Assembly: GCF_023337795.1 (NCBI RefSeq)
Contig: NZ_JALIRS010000008.1
Location: 62,001-126,000 of the forward strand
Length of the DNA: 64,000 nucleotides
Reading direction: 5' to 3'
Source of the DNA: Lysinibacillus sp. BPa_S21
Lineage (GTDB): Bacteria; Bacillota; Bacilli; Bacillales_A; Planococcaceae
Part shown: positions 25,199 through 32,694 of the stretch, in pieces
How positions within the stretch are numbered: position 1 is the stretch's first letter
How the letters are laid out: every line of letters begins with the position of its first letter
Made by a program: the position numbers and the translations under genes
The notes under the pieces: generated by a model
Told to the model about the DNA's origin: nothing
The model's input: the letters and a program-made list of their open reading frames with translations, nothing else
Database searches by the model: none

Positions 25199-25227
25199 AT
25201 ACTAAAATAAAAGTGACACTGAGTCAA
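25199..25227 (-). promoter_or_regulatory. Permease promoter with TetR-type operator
   Basis: On the minus strand TTGACT (25227-25222), a 17-base spacer and TAGTAT (25204-25199) form the promoter. The imperfect palindrome TGACACTGAGTCA (25214-25226) overlaps the -35 exactly as at kynU, and both are followed by a CACTTTT-like spacer. Confidence 0.65.
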
Positions 25228-25448
25228 TAATCAATGTCAGAATTTGCTGACAATTGTTATCTTTTTCTGTTTCAGGTAGTTATTCTTTATGTGAGAGTTC
25301 CGCGTTCTAAATCATTTATCCTTGATATTTAAGGAGTTTCTTATCGTTTTTAACTAATGTATCGACTTTTGTAGATAACTGACATACTATCAATATTTTG
25401 GTGTTGAAATTAGATGTAGATGTTTTCGAGACTAACAAACTATAAAAA

Positions 25449-25488
25449 GAAAAAACCTTGAAGAAACTAGCTCTTCAAAGGCTTTTTT
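25449..25488 (-). terminator. Terminator of the CHY zinc-finger gene
   Basis: On the minus strand AAGCCTTTGAAGA pairs with TCTTCAAGGTT and is followed by TTTTT, about 45 bases after the stop. Confidence 0.75.
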
Positions 25489-25530
25489 AAACACTTTATT
25501 TAATTAAGGATATGATGAATGAACATATAA

Positions 25531-25866
25531 TTAAAAACTACATGTAGAATTCTTATACGACCCAAAGTATATATGAAAATGCTTACTGCAATTTGGATTA
25601 AAAAGAGTATGACAATGCTTACATGTTGAGCTATTTATATATTCATGAATGGTTAAAATATTTTTACATACACCACAAAAAATGGCCTTTTCATCAAAAT
25701 CCTCTTGCTTCCAGGGCTGAATGTTATGATCTGTATTTTCTTCATGACATTTATAGCAAGGGTAATACTCTCCACAACATTTAAACTTAATGGAAATAGT
25801 ATCTTGTTTAGTAGAATAGTGTTTACATCTACCTTGATCATCCACAACATTTCCTAAAATAATCAT
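25531..25866 (-). CDS. CHY-type zinc-finger protein
   Basis: This 111-residue protein has the zf-CHY fold, which binds several Zn ions. The start of the domain is GRCKHYSTKQDTISIKFKCC, followed by GEYYPCYKCHEENTDH, then IFCGVCKNILTIHEY and a last CxxC...C...H block, CKHCHTLFNPNCSKHFHIYF. All the expected Cys/His ligands appear present. Bacterial homologues have no settled role; the yeast relative Hot13 works in metal homeostasis. It stands alone with its own terminator. AAAAGAGGTT precedes the ATG. Confidence 0.85.
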   Translation of the reverse strand: MIILGNVVDDQGRCKHYSTKQDTISIKFKCCGEYYPCYKCHEENTDHNIQPWKQEDFDEKAIFCGVCKNILTIHEYINSSTCKHCHTLFNPNCSKHFHIYFGSYKNSTCSF

Positions 25867-25913
25867 ATTTCTAACCTCTTTTCCTAAATAAAATCTTCTA
25901 ATTGCAATATCGT

Positions 25914-26486
25914 TTAGATTAAAACTTCGCCAGTGGCAATTAATTCATTATATTGCTCCTCTATTATTCTAAAATGATGCTTTTCGTGAATAGCAAGTAG
26001 CTGGATAGATTGTATAAGGTTGGGATAGTGCGCGATAGGATCTGGGAAGACAATATGCCCGGCAATATCCTCCTCGATATTTTTTACTAATTTTTGCATG
26101 GCGTTCGTTTCGTTTACTAGTATTTGTTCAATTTCGTCGCTGCTCAGCGTAAAACGTATGTTGGAGGGAGGCACTAATATTCCTGGTGCTCTCATGCCTC
26201 GTCCCTTTTTCTTTTTATATTCCTCGTAAATATCATGTATTTCAGTAGCGAATGGTTTGTTTCTTCGCATTTTAGCGTAAGGCGTCAGTAGTAAGGATAA
26301 CTTTGTTGCATTTTTAAGCATTTTGAGGATTAGATAAAGGTGAAAGAAGTGTTCACCGATAGACCATTTCCCTTCTTTCTCACGATGCCATAGTTGTTCC
26401 TGCGAGAGTGAATGAATGCGAGGTAGGTAGTGAGCTCGCTGCTCCTGTAATGTATGAAAATGATGCGCTATACTGTTAGATTTCAT
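25914..26486 (-). CDS. DinB-family (YfiT/DinB_2-like) protein
   Basis: This 190-residue protein shows the DinB four-helix-bundle pattern: KEGKWSIGEHFFHLYLILKM with the first His ligand of the metal triad, and a C-terminal SIQLLAIHEKHHFRIIEEQY with the HxxHH-type pair. Family members bind Ni, Zn or Fe; some are thiol-dependent S-transferases. The specific substrate is unknown. It is divergent from the GNAT gene at 26595. AAAGGAGAATC precedes its ATG. Confidence 0.85.
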   Translation of the reverse strand: MKSNSIAHHFHTLQEQRAHYLPRIHSLSQEQLWHREKEGKWSIGEHFFHLYLILKMLKNATKLSLLLTPYAKMRRNKPFATEIHDIYEEYKKKKGRGMRAPGILVPPSNIRFTLSSDEIEQILVNETNAMQKLVKNIEEDIAGHIVFPDPIAHYPNLIQSIQLLAIHEKHHFRIIEEQYNELIATGEVLI

Positions 26487-26594
26487 ATTTTAGATTCTCC
26501 TTTATGCTGTTATTCCTATTTTAGGAAACTTTGTGTTGAAAGTACATGAAAGTCTTTTTATAATTGTCTGAAAAGTATTGTAGGGGGGGAATAC

Positions 26595-27086
26595 ATGAAT
26601 AGTAGACTTTTAACAGCTGCAGATGCTGAAGCCTATCGAAATTTAAGATTAGAAGCACTACAAAATAGTCCTGAGGCATTTGGCTCCAGCTTTGAGGAGG
26701 TAAAGGATAATCCGATTGAGTTTTTTGCCAGCAGGTTTGAATCTTCTTATACACTAGGGGTATTTGATCATGAAGAATTAGTGGGCGTTGCGACGTTAGT
26801 GCAGGAAAGCAAGCTTAAGTTAAAGCACAAAGCCGCCATCTTTGCTGTTTATGTTTCTCCGAAAAAGCGTGGACTTGGCATTGGCAAGCGTTTAATGGTT
26901 GAAGCCATTAACAAGGCGAGAGAGTTAAAGGGAGTGGAGCAGCTTACTCTATCGGTTGTATCCACGAATGCTTCAGCAAAAGGTCTGTATTGTTCTTTAG
27001 GTTTTGAGGTTTTTGGAACGGAGAAGAGGGCATTAAAAATAGATCAGCAATATTTTGATGAAGATTATATGGTGTTATTTCTTTAA
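26595..27086 (+). CDS. GNAT-family N-acetyltransferase
   Basis: This 163-residue acetyltransferase uses acetyl-CoA. Motif A is well conserved: AAIFAVYVSPKKRGLGIGKR, with the pyrophosphate loop RGLGIGK near residue 97. It is preceded by LVGVATLVQE and followed by LTLSVVSTNASAKGLYCSLG and FEVFGTEKRALK. The long GGGGGGG run before the ATG is the ribosome site. The acceptor is unknown. A terminator lies just after the stop. Confidence 0.88.
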   Translation: MNSRLLTAADAEAYRNLRLEALQNSPEAFGSSFEEVKDNPIEFFASRFESSYTLGVFDHEELVGVATLVQESKLKLKHKAAIFAVYVSPKKRGLGIGKRLMVEAINKARELKGVEQLTLSVVSTNASAKGLYCSLGFEVFGTEKRALKIDQQYFDEDYMVLFL

Positions 27087-27093
27087 AATGAAA

Positions 27094-27131
27094 AACTCCA
27101 AATAGCATGTTAACCTCTATTTGGAGTCTTG
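27094..27131 (+). terminator. Terminator after the GNAT gene
   Basis: ACTCCAAATAG pairs perfectly with CTATTTGGAGT across an 11-base loop and is followed by CTTGTATTT. Confidence 0.75.
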
Positions 27132-27172
27132 TATTTATGGCGATCGCCACCATCATAAACGTGACGAAGCTA

Positions 27173-27391
27173 TTAGCGTTTGCTCGTTTTATGTTTCAGT
27201 AGCTTTACACTCAGGACGATATTGATGATTGATAATGGACATGCTAGCCATAACCCTAAAATACCTAAGCGTTCAATTTGAATGGGTGATTGATTGTAAA
27301 AATAATGAAAAGTAATACCTAGAACAAGTAAAATTGACAACACAATATTGGTCGATGCAATTTTATTGCTGCTAGTCATAATTGCCTCCAA
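27173..27391 (-). CDS. Small two-helix membrane protein
   Basis: This is a 72-residue hypothetical protein with hydrophobic segments at about residues 14-32 (TNIVLSILLVLGITFHYFYN) and 42-62 (ILGLWLACPLSIINIVLSV). It ends in a basic tail, KLLKHKTSKR, predicting a cytosolic C-terminus. TTGGAGGCAA lies upstream of the second ATG (MTSSNK), so the true start may be four codons in. No family is recognised. Confidence 0.55.
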   Translation of the reverse strand: MEAIMTSSNKIASTNIVLSILLVLGITFHYFYNQSPIQIERLGILGLWLACPLSIINIVLSVKLLKHKTSKR

Positions 27392-27520
27392 TCGATCCTT
27401 TTATTGATGTATAGTATGCTTGAAATAAAAATTTGATAAAGACCTTAGAAAATGAATGGGATCAATTGGAACAAAGTTCATTTTGATTTGGAATATTCAG
27501 TTAATTAAAAGGGTGAATTT

Positions 27521-27742
27521 TTAATTTCTAGGGCCTATTCTGCCACCTTTCGTTAACCAGCTCCAACATACCTCGAAAAACCTAAACTTTTCTTGTAATA
27601 AATAAGGAAAACCAATAAAAAACCAATACAAAAAAGCAAGAATCAATACACCAGTTAATATACTGTTCATCTGTGTGGCAATAAAAATGCTCAAGAACAT
27701 AATAAGAAAATATAGTACAGCAATTCTCCTGTAGGCTATCAT
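27521..27742 (-). CDS. Small membrane protein, possible
   Basis: This 73-residue frame has a hydrophobic N-terminal half (VLYFLIMFLSIFIATQMNSI, then LTGVLILAFLYWFFIGFPYL), giving two likely helices. The tail FFEVCWSWLTKGGRIGPRN is soluble. It lies just outside the omega-RNA end of the IS607-type element. The upstream ribosome site is weak, so it could be a decayed gene. No family is recognised. Confidence 0.45.
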   Translation of the reverse strand: MIAYRRIAVLYFLIMFLSIFIATQMNSILTGVLILAFLYWFFIGFPYLLQEKFRFFEVCWSWLTKGGRIGPRN

Positions 27743-27764
27743 AAAATTTCCCCGTTGCCAAAAC

Positions 27765-27905
27765 CTTATAAAAATCTATAAAGTATGTTTATTTCCCTGT
27801 TCTACGTGTCCGATTTTGCCGAAGCTACTCTCGTTTGGTATAACACTCCGAGGGCGTAAATTCCGATACAACGAATCGTACATATTAACAGTGTCTTGAA
27901 AATGG
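27765..27905 (-). ncRNA. Probable omega-RNA (TnpB guide RNA)
   Basis: The segment directly 3' of tnpB on the minus strand reads ATCGGAATTTACGCCCTCGG, then GAGAGTAGCTTCGGCAAAAT, then ACGTAGAACAGGGAAATAAA. It fits the position and style of the guide scaffold made from the 3' end of tnpB-containing elements. The guide would lie just beyond the element end, near 27750-27770, but the boundary is not certain. Recognition is partly from memory of related elements. Confidence 0.5.
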
Positions 27906-29027
27906 TTAAACTGTTAATTTTCCATAGTTTGCTAGATTTAATGATGCATTTAAATCCCTATCCATCACATGACCGCAAGAACACTTATATACTCGGTCAG
28001 ATAGTTTTAAGTCTTTCTTAATTGTTCCACAACTTGAACATGTTTTAGATGATGGGAAGAAGCGATGCACTTGTACGAACTCAATACCATATTTCTCACA
28101 TTTATATTTCATTTGGCGAATGAATTCATACAATTTTTGATTAGCAAGAGCTTTGGATAAATGACGATTTTTCAACATACCTCTTACATTTAAATTTTCC
28201 ATCACAACTTTGCTAGGCTTGGTTTTCACGATAGTGTTAGTTGTTTGATGAATGTGATTTTTACGTATATTTTGTAATCGTCTGTGTAGATGTTGTATCT
28301 GACTTTCGATTTTTATAATGTTGCTTGTTTTGACGAAACGGCTTCCCTCCTTATTCATTTGATATTTTCTAGAAACTTGACGCTGCAACCGACGAAGGCG
28401 TTTCTCTGCCTTTTTTACTGCTTTTGTTTTGTTAGTATTTTTAAACTTTCTACCATCTGAGCATACCGCTAATTCTTTCACGCCAACATCAATTCCTAGT
28501 GAAACATCCGTTAATGCCGTTGTCTTTGTCGCTTCTTCAATCCCCACAGACAGATACCAGTACTTACTATCAGAGGTGATTCTTGGATTGAAGTACTTTA
28601 CACCCATTGGTATTTGTTCAGATGTTTGAACCCAACCAACTTTTTCAATCAAGACTTCATTCTTTCTAACTTTGAGTTTGACGTGATCATTGTAAAAAGA
28701 CGGTTTTGATTTCTTCTTGCTTTTAAAACGTGGTTTATCTGCTTGTTTCTTAAAGAATTTCTTATACGCATCACAAGCATCTTTGACCGCTTGCTTTGTA
28801 ATATTATTTGATACATCATACAACCAAGCATACTCTTCCGTTTGTTTCATAACAGTCAATTCTTTACGAAGGATGCCATCAGATATAAATTTACCGCCGT
28901 TTTTGTGATTTTCTTCTTGTTTTCCTAATGTCCAGTTATATGCCCACCGCGCTGTTCCAACAGATTTCCAAAGCTGAGATTCCTGTTCTTTAGTTGGCTT
29001 TATCCTCACTTTCTTCGCAAGTATCAT
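27906..29027 (-). CDS. tnpB: RNA-guided endonuclease TnpB
   Basis: This 373-residue TnpB is the miniature RuvC nuclease ancestral to Cas12, which uses an omega-RNA guide to cut DNA near the transposon TAM. The RuvC residues are all present: Asp180 in SLGIDVGVKELAV, Glu277 in VVMENLNVRGM and Asp358 in DRDLNASLNLANYGK. The zinc ribbon has Cys330/Cys333 (TCSSC) and Cys349/Cys351 (KCSCG). The basic N-terminal wedge begins MILAKKVRIKPTKEQE. Its start lies inside the end of tnpA, as usual for IS607. The frame is intact although its partner tnpA is destroyed. Confidence 0.93.
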   Translation of the reverse strand: MILAKKVRIKPTKEQESQLWKSVGTARWAYNWTLGKQEENHKNGGKFISDGILRKELTVMKQTEEYAWLYDVSNNITKQAVKDACDAYKKFFKKQADKPRFKSKKKSKPSFYNDHVKLKVRKNEVLIEKVGWVQTSEQIPMGVKYFNPRITSDSKYWYLSVGIEEATKTTALTDVSLGIDVGVKELAVCSDGRKFKNTNKTKAVKKAEKRLRRLQRQVSRKYQMNKEGSRFVKTSNIIKIESQIQHLHRRLQNIRKNHIHQTTNTIVKTKPSKVVMENLNVRGMLKNRHLSKALANQKLYEFIRQMKYKCEKYGIEFVQVHRFFPSSKTCSSCGTIKKDLKLSDRVYKCSCGHVMDRDLNASLNLANYGKLTV

Positions 29028-29499
29028 TTTCCATCAACTCCTTCATCATCTTCTTGGCTTTATTTGCACTTTTCCCTTGAAGTCTACAACTAAAAACGGT
29101 TACGATTTGGATTGATTTTCAACTTCAGAATTAGTAACTTTGTCTATTAGTTTGTTTAATCCTTTTTTATTGTAGTTAATCCCACTGCCAATTTTTGTGA
29201 TGATTTCAAATTGATAACCTTAGTAAGCATATATATTTTTACGTTATCAATTTGTCTTTCTAAGTCACCTTTTTGCTTGTGTGAACCAACTCTACAATAT
29301 CCTATTACCATTTTATTTAATTGAGCTTCACTTTTAATGCCTAAGAAGTGATGGAGTTGTTCTTGAGAGTAATATCTATAACCACTATCAGCCACATGAT
29401 GTGGCTTAAAAACCCTTGTTTATCCCAATTTCTTAAGGTTTGCGTTGTTTTCCCTATCAATTCGGAAAATTCGCCTATTGAATAGTATCTTATATACAT
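28990..29499 (-). pseudogene. IS607-family serine recombinase TnpA, decayed
   Basis: Reading across three lesions rebuilds an IS607 TnpA. The start (29499) gives YYSIGEFSELIGKTTQTLRN and WDKQGFL, the MerR-like DNA-binding domain. One A is lost near 29407; then PHHVADSGYRYYSQEQLHHF and VIGYCRVGSHKQKGDLERQI follow, which contains the catalytic-Ser motif (CRVGS). One G is lost near 29221; then TKGYQFEIITKIGSGINYNK. After SEVE (about 29117) an internal deletion joins directly to FSCRLQGKSANKAKKMMKEL, which runs into the tnpB start and stops at 28990. The recombinase cannot be active. Confidence 0.8.
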
Positions 29500-29541
29500 C
29501 ACCTTTTTGTTTTATTATAAAACAAAGAGGTGATGTATATG
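29491..29541. repeat. Large inverted repeat at the tnpA side of the element
   Basis: ATACATCACCT and AGGTGATGTAT are exact reverse complements, and the inner GTTTTAT / ATAAAAC also pair, around a short centre. The whole could form a hairpin of more than 20 paired bases and covers the tnpA start codon and its ribosome site. Confidence 0.8.
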
Positions 29542-29646
29542 ATAGGGTTTTATAAACTTTTGTAAATATATTCCAACTTTTACTTCTCTCATATATTTAC
29601 AATCATACTGAAAAGATAAACTTTTTAGCAATAAATTACAACAAAA

Positions 29647-29823
29647 TCACCCACCTTTTTTGAAATGAAGAGATTTTATCACTTCGGATAACTCCATGAT
29701 GACAGATTCTAATTTATCTATTTTCCGTTCAAATCGAATGAACAGATAAACTGTTAAGGCAATTGGAAACCCAAAATTTCCTATTAAGCTAATCCACATT
29801 GAAACATTCTCTGGTACTATCAT
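29647..29823 (-). CDS. yvrJ: YvrJ-family small membrane protein
   Basis: This 58-residue protein starts at ATG 29823, behind AGAGGAGGT; a longer frame to 29883 lacks a site. One membrane helix, WISLIGNFGFPIALTVYLFI, is followed by RFERKIDKLESVIMELSEVI, an amphipathic helix. This is the YvrJ pattern. In Bacillus subtilis yvrJ lies in the oxdC operon controlled by the SigO/RsoA sigma factor, and here it sits divergently next to sigO- and rsoA-like genes. That supports the assignment of all three. Its biochemical role is unknown. Confidence 0.8.
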   Translation of the reverse strand: MIVPENVSMWISLIGNFGFPIALTVYLFIRFERKIDKLESVIMELSEVIKSLHFKKGG

Positions 29824-29969
29824 GTAAATCAACCTCCTCTGATAATCCCTTATTGCTTGGTACGAACACCAACATTTAAACACTATAAAATGTAAAGAGA
29901 TGTCTTTCTATAGAAACACAACTTAACTGTTAAAAAATATTATTTTGTCCCGGTTTCATGTCTATTGTT

Positions 29970-30005
29970 GAATCACCTTTTTGTCTATAAAGGTGATTTT
30001 TTTAT
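29970..30005. terminator. Hairpin upstream of the sigO-like gene
   Basis: AATCACCTTT pairs with AAAGGTGATT around TTGTCTATA and runs into seven T residues. It lies between the divergent yvrJ and sigO-like genes, which is unusual unless it attenuates the plus-strand transcript or ends a lost gene. Confidence 0.55.
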
Positions 30006-30102
30006 CTTTGAATAGGAACATTTGTTCTTATTTTGGTTTATAATATAGATAGTACATTCACTTTATATAGAAAGAAGGCGGATATATAGGAGGGTTTATT
30101 AC

Positions 30103-30669
30103 ATGGAGAAAGATAATCAAAAAATAGAGGAATTCTTCTATAGGAATAATGAACAGGTCAATAATCCGATTATTAAAAGCTTTTTGTCGGATTCTAAAAA
30201 TCTGTATTTGGTGCAAAAGGCGATCTTATGTCCAACTGATAGTAATAAAAAACGCGTTGATGAATCTTTCCAATCTCACTATATAAATGTTAGGAAAATC
30301 AAATACGTTAGTAATTTAATTTATTTCTTTAGTTTAGATTTTGATAAAAAAAGGAGAAAGCTGCAAAAGCATACTTTATTAATATTAGATAAGGGCTTAT
30401 CTGAAGAAGGTGGAACGACTGCAATCGAGCAAATAGAAGATACAAGCCATGAAAAAGAGCTTGATCATATAGTTGGGAAAGGGCTATTAGACCATATTGA
30501 GGATGAACAACTTTTAAAATCCTTACAAAAACTAACGGTTAGACAGCTCCAAATTTTAGAGATGATTTATGTAAAAGAGCTTTCTATAAAAGAAATAGCC
30601 CAAACATTACAAACAACTCCACAAAATATATCAAACCTTCACAGGAAGGCTTTAAATAAACTCAGGTAA
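30103..30669 (+). CDS. SigO-like (YvrI) sigma-70-family protein
   Basis: This 188-residue protein has a C-terminal sigma region 4: LLKSLQKLTVRQLQILEMIY, then the helix-turn-helix KELSIKEIAQTLQTTPQNIS and NLHRKALNKLR. The N-terminal 100 residues lack a normal region 2. That role would be filled by the 66-residue gene immediately downstream, as in the two-subunit SigO-RsoA factor of Bacillus subtilis (YvrI-YvrHa, about 176 and 79 residues). AGGAGGGTT precedes the ATG. In B. subtilis the pair controls oxdC and yvrJ; here yvrJ is the divergent neighbour. Confidence 0.8.
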   Translation: MEKDNQKIEEFFYRNNEQVNNPIIKSFLSDSKNLYLVQKAILCPTDSNKKRVDESFQSHYINVRKIKYVSNLIYFFSLDFDKKRRKLQKHTLLILDKGLSEEGGTTAIEQIEDTSHEKELDHIVGKGLLDHIEDEQLLKSLQKLTVRQLQILEMIYVKELSIKEIAQTLQTTPQNISNLHRKALNKLR

Positions 30670-30696
30670 TACACTCAAATAAAGGGGGACTAACCT

Positions 30697-30897
30697 ATGG
30701 CATATTTAGAAAACCAACATAACGAAGAGACTCTAACAATTATAGAGAATTTCATACCTAAAATTAAACATTGTTTACACAATACAGATTATCAAGAAAG
30801 GGAAGACTTGGAGCAGGAAATTAAATTAAAAATTATAGAAAAGCTTGCTACAGTAAAATTTCAAGATGCGCCTAGTTTTTGGGACTTTTTCTCGTGA
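30697..30897 (+). CDS. RsoA-like co-sigma factor
   Basis: This 66-residue acidic protein follows the sigO-like gene by 27 bases with its own AAAGGGGGA site. It contains NTDYQEREDLEQEIKLKIIE, which resembles the start of sigma region 2 (region 2.1/2.2 core-binding helix), and KFQDAPSFWDFFS. RsoA of Bacillus subtilis supplies the missing region-2 function to SigO and is of similar size (79 residues). The assignment rests mainly on position and this short similarity. A tandem repeat array starts about 50 bases after the stop. Confidence 0.68.
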   Translation: MAYLENQHNEETLTIIENFIPKIKHCLHNTDYQEREDLEQEIKLKIIEKLATVKFQDAPSFWDFFS

Positions 30898-30943
30898 ACT
30901 GTCTACGTAGATGAATCGAGCTGGCAACCTAATTAATTAATAG

Positions 30944-31100
30944 CGAGCCGATCACATTTGCAGCGAACCCGAGCGGATGAAGTAGTGACCCGATCACATT
31001 TGCGTCCAACCCGAGCGGATTGAGGCACGACCCGATCACATTCGCGACCAACCCGAGCTGATGAAAAGCCACTCGATCACTTTAAATCGCAACCGATGTC
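30944..31100. repeat. Intergenic tandem array, 42-bp (2 x 21-bp) period
   Basis: CGATCAC recurs at 30949, 30991, 31033 and 31074. Each 42-base unit splits into two related 21-base halves that begin CCGATCACATTTGC and CCGAGCGGATGA, and most end in AAC or GAC. The array is GC-rich relative to its surroundings and lies between the rsoA-like stop and a terminator. Its 21-base period matches the array at 50972-51095. Confidence 0.85.
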
Positions 31101-31116
31101 GACACCTTGAAAAAAT

Positions 31117-31161
31117 AAAAAACGATGTACATAGCGAAAACACTATGCACATCGTTTTTTG
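31117..31161. terminator. Terminator before the 3-hydroxyacyl-CoA dehydrogenase gene
   Basis: AAAACGATGTACATAG pairs with CTATGCACATCGTTTT with one mismatch and T-runs on both strands. It ends the minus-strand dehydrogenase gene. Confidence 0.8.
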
Positions 31162-31166
31162 ATTGA

Positions 31167-32066
31167 TTAGCCTTTTAGGAAATCAGGTTTTGCGAAGTTT
31201 GGATTTGGATATTTATAGAAGCCTTCACCTGTTGCGCGGCCTAGTTTGCCTTTTTCGATATACTCTGTTTTTAAAAAGTTGGCTAATTTTTTATAGTTTT
31301 CTTCACCAGTAGCAGCGGCTTTCGCTTCTATAATGTTGAGAGCAGTAGTAATACCGATAATATCAAGGATGGCAAATGGACCTAGTGGTGCACCTGTTCC
31401 GATCATCCATGTTTTGTCGATCGTTTCTGGGTCTGCTACTTCTTTTACTAATAGTGATTCAGCAGCATCTAAAAATGGCACTAGTAATGTATTTAAAATA
31501 TAGCCTGGTTGTTCTTTATATAATGGAAGTGGAACCATGCCGATTGCACGTGCAAATTCTACGATCTCATCGAAGACTTTCATATCAGTGCCTGGGTGTT
31601 TCATAATTTCGGCTGTGTTGTTTTTCCAAATCGTATTTGCAAAGTGAAGTGCTAAAAACTTCTCTGGACGGCCAGTTGCTTCTGCAAATTGGCTTGGTAA
31701 TAACGTTGATGAGTTTGTCGCAAAGATTGTTTTAGCAGGGGCCACTTTGCCAAGATTTGTGTAAAATTCTGTTTTAATTTTAACAACTTCAGGAATCGCC
31801 TCAATCACAAGATCAGCATTTGCAACCGCTTCCGATAAATCACTATTAAATGATAAACGTGCATATGCAGCATCCACTTCTTCTTGAGTCGCACCTAAAT
31901 CTTGTTGATATAATGGTTTTAAATTTGAAATACGATCTTGTGCATTTTTTAATGCCTCATCATTAATGTCGTAAACGGTTACATTAAATCCTTTAAAAGC
32001 TGATTGATAAGCAATTTGACTACCAAGAACACCGCTACCTGCAACTGTAATATTTTGATAATTCAT
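31167..32066 (-). CDS. 3-hydroxyacyl-CoA dehydrogenase family protein
   Basis: This 299-residue single-domain NAD-dependent dehydrogenase is of the HBD/FadB-C type. The start at 32066 follows AGGAGG; an in-frame extension to 32183 has no site. The Rossmann motif is ITVAGSGVLGSQIAYQSAFK, followed by VTVYDINDEAL. The catalytic region reads FATNSSTLLPSQFAEATGRP and FLALHFANTIWKN, and the C-terminal domain has GYILNTLLVPFLDAAESLL. It stands alone, apart from the fad operon at 45 kb. The usual catalytic His in NP(V/L)...HFFNP is in HFAN here, so substrate range may differ. Confidence 0.88.
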   Translation of the reverse strand: MNYQNITVAGSGVLGSQIAYQSAFKGFNVTVYDINDEALKNAQDRISNLKPLYQQDLGATQEEVDAAYARLSFNSDLSEAVANADLVIEAIPEVVKIKTEFYTNLGKVAPAKTIFATNSSTLLPSQFAEATGRPEKFLALHFANTIWKNNTAEIMKHPGTDMKVFDEIVEFARAIGMVPLPLYKEQPGYILNTLLVPFLDAAESLLVKEVADPETIDKTWMIGTGAPLGPFAILDIIGITTALNIIEAKAAATGEENYKKLANFLKTEYIEKGKLGRATGEGFYKYPNPNFAKPDFLKG

Positions 32067-32694
32067 CCTAAATTCCTCCTTTGAAATTGTTACACTAATA
32101 TAATTATATGGATATTTGATGTATCCCTTATCACAACTCCATACTACTGCTTTCAACATTGGAAAATCAAATGAAAGCCTCAATTATTATAATGCTATAA
32201 AAATTTACGCTGATGCAAATTACATAATCATTCAAGTATGGCCTAATAACAATAAAAAAATGCCACTCGAGAAAGTGACATTTCATCCCTTAAAAGATAA
32301 TTAGTGTTTTGATAGAATCCAAAGGCAAAATCGTAAATGTGGAGTATCCCTATATCCTATGCAAATATGAGTTGTAGAGCATGAATGGGCGTTTGCTAGT
32401 ATCACTTTATACCTACTAATAGAAAAATAGATTTACTATTTTTCCTAGACAAATAAAGATAGGATGTTTATTCAAAATGAAGAATATTGATACATTTCAG
32501 TAGAATTGTTGAGGAAATTAACCGATTCACTGTAGAAATTATGTCATAAATTATTTTAAGTTTACTTGTGATTTAGTAACTTTTTATTTTATGAAAAATA
32601 GGACTTTTTTATAATTTTGAATAATTTACATATTTTTATAGATTTACTAATGATTATTTTAGTAAACTGAATTTATGAATTGAAAGGGGAAAGA
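32067..32694. other. 628-base intergenic region upstream of the SLH protein
   Basis: The region becomes strongly AT-rich after about 32400. Long AT-rich leaders are common upstream of surface-layer genes. A 62-codon frame at 32116-32304 has no ribosome site and overlaps the dehydrogenase promoter region, so it is not called. No repeat or clear promoter could be assigned. Confidence 0.5.

Larger units (their letters stand above)
25119..25530. other. Intergenic region with permease promoter and zf-CHY terminator
   Basis: It holds the permease promoter (25199-25227, minus strand), an AT-rich stretch without frames or repeats, and the terminator at 25449-25488. No gene is visible. Confidence 0.6.
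27765..29541 (-). mobile_element. IS607-type element with tnpB, decayed tnpA and omega-RNA region
   Basis: The minus strand carries, in order, a serine-recombinase tnpA relic, an overlapping intact tnpB, and a structured non-coding tail. This is the standard IS607 layout. The exact ends cannot be fixed: IS607 elements lack terminal inverted repeats and leave no target duplication. A large inverted repeat at 29491-29541 sits at the tnpA side. Confidence 0.7.

Noticed and set aside
30016-30027. GAACATTTGTTC resembling a LexA box upstream of the sigO-like gene
   Set aside because: One position departs from the GAAC-RNRY-GTTC consensus and no -10 box is placed convincingly against it; kept only as a note.
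32116-32304. 62-codon frame upstream of the SLH protein
   Set aside because: No ribosome site, overlaps the promoter side of the dehydrogenase gene, composition not convincing.
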